DNA of 15,436 bases, taken from the NCBI GenBank assembly GCA_944376975.1, contig CALWEE010000014.1:1-15436 (forward strand), written 5' to 3'. Position 1 is the first letter of the stretch; every line of letters begins with the position of its first letter. The DNA comes from an uncultured Lachnospiraceae bacterium. GTDB taxonomy: Bacteria; Bacillota; Clostridia; Lachnospirales; Lachnospiraceae. The position numbers and the translations under genes were made by a program. Below are positions 13,534-15,436 of the stretch, in pieces. A model generated the notes under the pieces. The model was not told the origin of the DNA and did no database searches. It worked only from the letters and a program-made list of their open reading frames with translations.

Positions 13534-14778
13534 ATGATCACACAAAGACCGAAGGGTACTCAGGACTGGTACGGCGCCAATATGTACAGACGTACAGTCA
13601 TTGAACGAACGGCCAGAGAGTTATGCAAGGTATTTAATATCAAAGAAGTCATTACCCCTGTCTTTGAACATACAGTACTGTTTCAGAGAGGCGTCGGCGA
13701 GACGACAGATGTGGTGCAGAAAGAGATGTACACATTTGAAGACAAGGGCCACCGGAGCATTACGCTGAAACCGGAAGGCACGGCCGGAGCGATCCGGGCG
13801 TATCTGGAGAACAATATGTACGCCGATCCGGCGCCCGCCAAACTGTTTTACGTGACGCCGGCTTTCCGCTATGAACAGCCCCAGAGCGGGCGGCTGCGCC
13901 AGCATCATCAGTTTGGCGTGGAATTTATCGGTTCCAAAAGCCCGTTGGCTGAAGTGGAGCTCATGACGTTGGTGACCGCTTTTATTAAAAAGCTGGGCCT
14001 GAAAGACGCCCGGTTGCACATCAACAGCATCGGCTGCGCCAACTGCCGTAAGGCGTACAATGAAGCGCTGCTTTCCTATCTTCAGGAACATGAAGAAAGC
14101 CTTTGCCCCACATGCCGGGAACGTATGAAGAAGAATCCGCTCCGGGTGATCGACTGCAAGGTGCCTTCCTGTAAAGAGATCGTGAAGGACGCGCCCCGCA
14201 CCATCGATTACCTGGACGATGAATGTCGGGAACATTTTGAAGAACTGAAGTCTTTGCTTAACGCCATGGACATTCCTTATGAGATCGATACAGGCATTGT
14301 CCGCGGGCTGGACTATTATACGAAGACCGTATTTGAATTTGTCAACAGCGAAGGGTTTACCCTTTGCGGCGGCGGACGTTACGATAATCTCGTCCATGAG
14401 ATCGATCCGAAACAGAACATCCCGTCGGTGGGCTTCGGTATGGGTATCGAGCGCATCCTGTATTTCCTTGAAAAAGAGCAGGTGGCGCTTCCGGAAGAAC
14501 CGAAAGCCGATCTTTATGTGGGCATTATGGGCAAGCAGGCCCGGGCGGCGGCTTACAAGATCGTTGACCGGCTGCGGATGGCCGGCCGCATCGTGGAGAC
14601 CGATTTCATGGACCGGAGCGTGAAGGCCCAGATGAAATACGCCAATAAGCTGGGGGCGAAAAACACGCTGATCCTCGGTGAAGATGAACTTGCCACCGGG
14701 AAAGGCCGGATCAAGAACATGGAGACCGGGGAACAGACAGACGTTATCCTCCAGGAGATCGAAAAATATTTCAGTTAA
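13534..14778 (+). CDS. hisS: Histidyl-tRNA synthetase
   Basis: This 414-residue class II synthetase attaches histidine to tRNA-His. Class II and HisRS motifs are clear: RPKGTQD at 5-11, [12 protein letters not shown] at 79-90, motif 2 with [20 protein letters not shown] at 111-130, [16 protein letters not shown] at 254-269 (the histidine-binding HisA motif), GGGRYDNL at 279-286, and motif 3 GFGMGIERI at 300-308. The insertion domain carries cysteines 168, 171, 191, 194, 208, 213 and 231, common in clostridial HisRS. The anticodon-binding domain starts near 325 (ADLYVGIMG). The start is ATG 13534, seven bases after GGAGG; the in-frame ATG at 13528 directly abuts that site. aspS follows after 76 bases with no terminator, forming the usual hisS-aspS operon. 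Confidence 0.97.
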   Translation: MITQRPKGTQDWYGANMYRRTVIERTARELCKVFNIKEVITPVFEHTVLFQRGVGETTDVVQKEMYTFEDKGHRSITLKPEGTAGAIRAYLENNMYADPAPAKLFYVTPAFRYEQPQSGRLRQHHQFGVEFIGSKSPLAEVELMTLVTAFIKKLGLKDARLHINSIGCANCRKAYNEALLSYLQEHEESLCPTCRERMKKNPLRVIDCKVPSCKEIVKDAPRTIDYLDDECREHFEELKSLLNAMDIPYEIDTGIVRGLDYYTKTVFEFVNSEGFTLCGGGRYDNLVHEIDPKQNIPSVGFGMGIERILYFLEKEQVALPEEPKADLYVGIMGKQARAAAYKIVDRLRMAGRIVETDFMDRSVKAQMKYANKLGAKNTLILGEDELATGKGRIKNMETGEQTDVILQEIEKYFS

Positions 14779-14854
14779 GGATCCGCGGCAAGATGGCCGG
14801 ACATACGCGAAAGGCCTGTCTTTACGGGGAACAGATAGATAAGGAGAGACACAT

Positions 14855-15436
14855 ATGGCAGAGTCAATGAAAGGATTAAAACGGACCCATCGATGTACAG
14901 AAGTTGAAAACAGCATGGCGGGGCAGGAAGTCGTTGTCATGGGATGGGTGCAGAAGAGCAGAAATAAAGGCGGTATCATCTTTGTGGATCTGAGAGACCG
15001 GTCCGGTCTTCTCCAGATCATATTTGAAGAAGCGGACGCGGGAGCCGAGAATTTCGCCAAGGCGGAAAAACTGCGCTCCGAGTTTGTCATTGCCGTCCGG
15101 GGCATCGTAGAGCCCAGATCCGGCGCGGTCAACAATAACCTTAAGACCGGCGCCATTGAGATACGGGCAAAGGAACTGCGTATCCTGTCGGAAGCGCAGA
15201 CGCCGCCTTTCCCCATTGAGGAGGACAGCAAGACAAAAGAAGAACTTCGTCTGAAATACCGCTATCTGGATCTTCGGCGGCCGGATATCCAGCGCAACCT
15301 CATGCTCAGGAGCAAGGCGGTCATGACCGTGCGCAACTTCCTGACGGAAGAAGGGTTTTTGGAGATCGAAACGCCCATGCTCACCAAGAGCACGCCGGAA
15401 GGCGCGAGAGATTACCTGGTGCCCAGCCGTGTCCAT
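14855..15436 (+). CDS. aspS: Aspartyl-tRNA synthetase (5' part, cut by window edge)
   Basis: The first 194 codons are present and the reading frame is open to the last base. Residues 1-110 form the N-terminal anticodon-binding OB fold, with VVVMGWVQKSRNKGGIIFVDLRDRSG in the family's expected place. Class II motif 1 follows: LKYRYLDLRRPDIQRNLMLRS (about 133-153), then FLEIETPMLTKSTPEGARDYLVPSRVH to the edge. These are characteristic of bacterial-type AspRS of about 590 residues, so roughly two thirds is missing. ATG 14855 has AAGGAG (14841-14846) eight bases upstream. It shares transcription with hisS. Whether it also charges tRNA-Asn cannot be judged from this part. Confidence 0.96.
   Translation, partial: MAESMKGLKRTHRCTEVENSMAGQEVVVMGWVQKSRNKGGIIFVDLRDRSGLLQIIFEEADAGAENFAKAEKLRSEFVIAVRGIVEPRSGAVNNNLKTGAIEIRAKELRILSEAQTPPFPIEEDSKTKEELRLKYRYLDLRRPDIQRNLMLRSKAVMTVRNFLTEEGFLEIETPMLTKSTPEGARDYLVPSRVH

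Noticed and set aside
13621..15231. Long open frame on the minus strand (536 codons) opposite hisS and aspS
   Set aside because: It lies across two unmistakable synthetase genes and their gap. The predicted protein is low in recognisable motifs and is explained by codon bias of the plus-strand genes. No ribosome site or promoter supports it.
1..15436. CRISPR arrays, insertion sequences, phage genes, tRNA or rRNA genes
   Set aside because: No regularly spaced repeats, transposase or integrase-like proteins, or tRNA-like cloverleaf sequences were seen on either strand.

Overview
The window reads as a stretch of a Clostridia chromosome, most likely Lachnospiraceae. The evidence is a six-cysteine SCIFF peptide with its maturase next to the Sec genes, a TIGR04086-type membrane protein, a fused SecDF, HemZ rather than HemN, and a DUF5688 protein, a family I know mainly from Lachnospiraceae. 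Base composition by eye is about half G+C and looks even throughout. I see no insertion sequence, phage gene, CRISPR array, tRNA or rRNA. The species cannot be named from this.

Layout. Bases 1-150 are the 3' end of yajC (Sec accessory). A PHP-domain phosphoesterase gene follows on the minus strand (172-1020). It converges on yajC through a shared two-way terminator. From 1118 onward everything is on the plus strand: a small four-helix membrane protein (1118-1507); scfA, the 47-residue six-cysteine RiPP precursor (1595-1738); scfB, its radical SAM/SPASM maturase (1889-3265); secDF (3262-5490); recJ (5572-7353); apt (7428-7961); the bifunctional (p)ppGpp enzyme rel (8065-10371); an MBL-fold hydrolase (10465-11088); hemZ (11090-12523); a DUF5688 protein (12779-13453); hisS (13534-14778); and the 5' part of aspS (14855 to the window edge).

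How it works together. The backbone yajC/secDF-recJ-apt-rel-hisS-aspS is an old Firmicutes gene neighbourhood that combines protein export, DNA repair, purine salvage, the stringent response and tRNA charging. In Clostridia the SCIFF ranthipeptide pair is inserted in the Sec part. Here scfB overlaps secDF by four bases, so maturase and export motor should be translated together. Visible sigma-A-like promoters, several with an extended TGn -10 box, precede the PHP gene, scfA, apt, rel, the DUF5688 gene and hisS. A hairpin with a short T-run follows rel.

The least explained parts are the non-coding ones. A four-arm, mutually exclusive hairpin set lies between scfA and scfB. A leader of about 180 nt with several stem-loops precedes the DUF5688 gene. 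A small inverted repeat sits in the divergent PHP/TIGR04086 promoter region. The SecF half of SecDF also lacks an aspartate that is usual in its fourth helix. Most genes themselves are ordinary housekeeping genes; the SCIFF locus is the most biologically interesting known system here.
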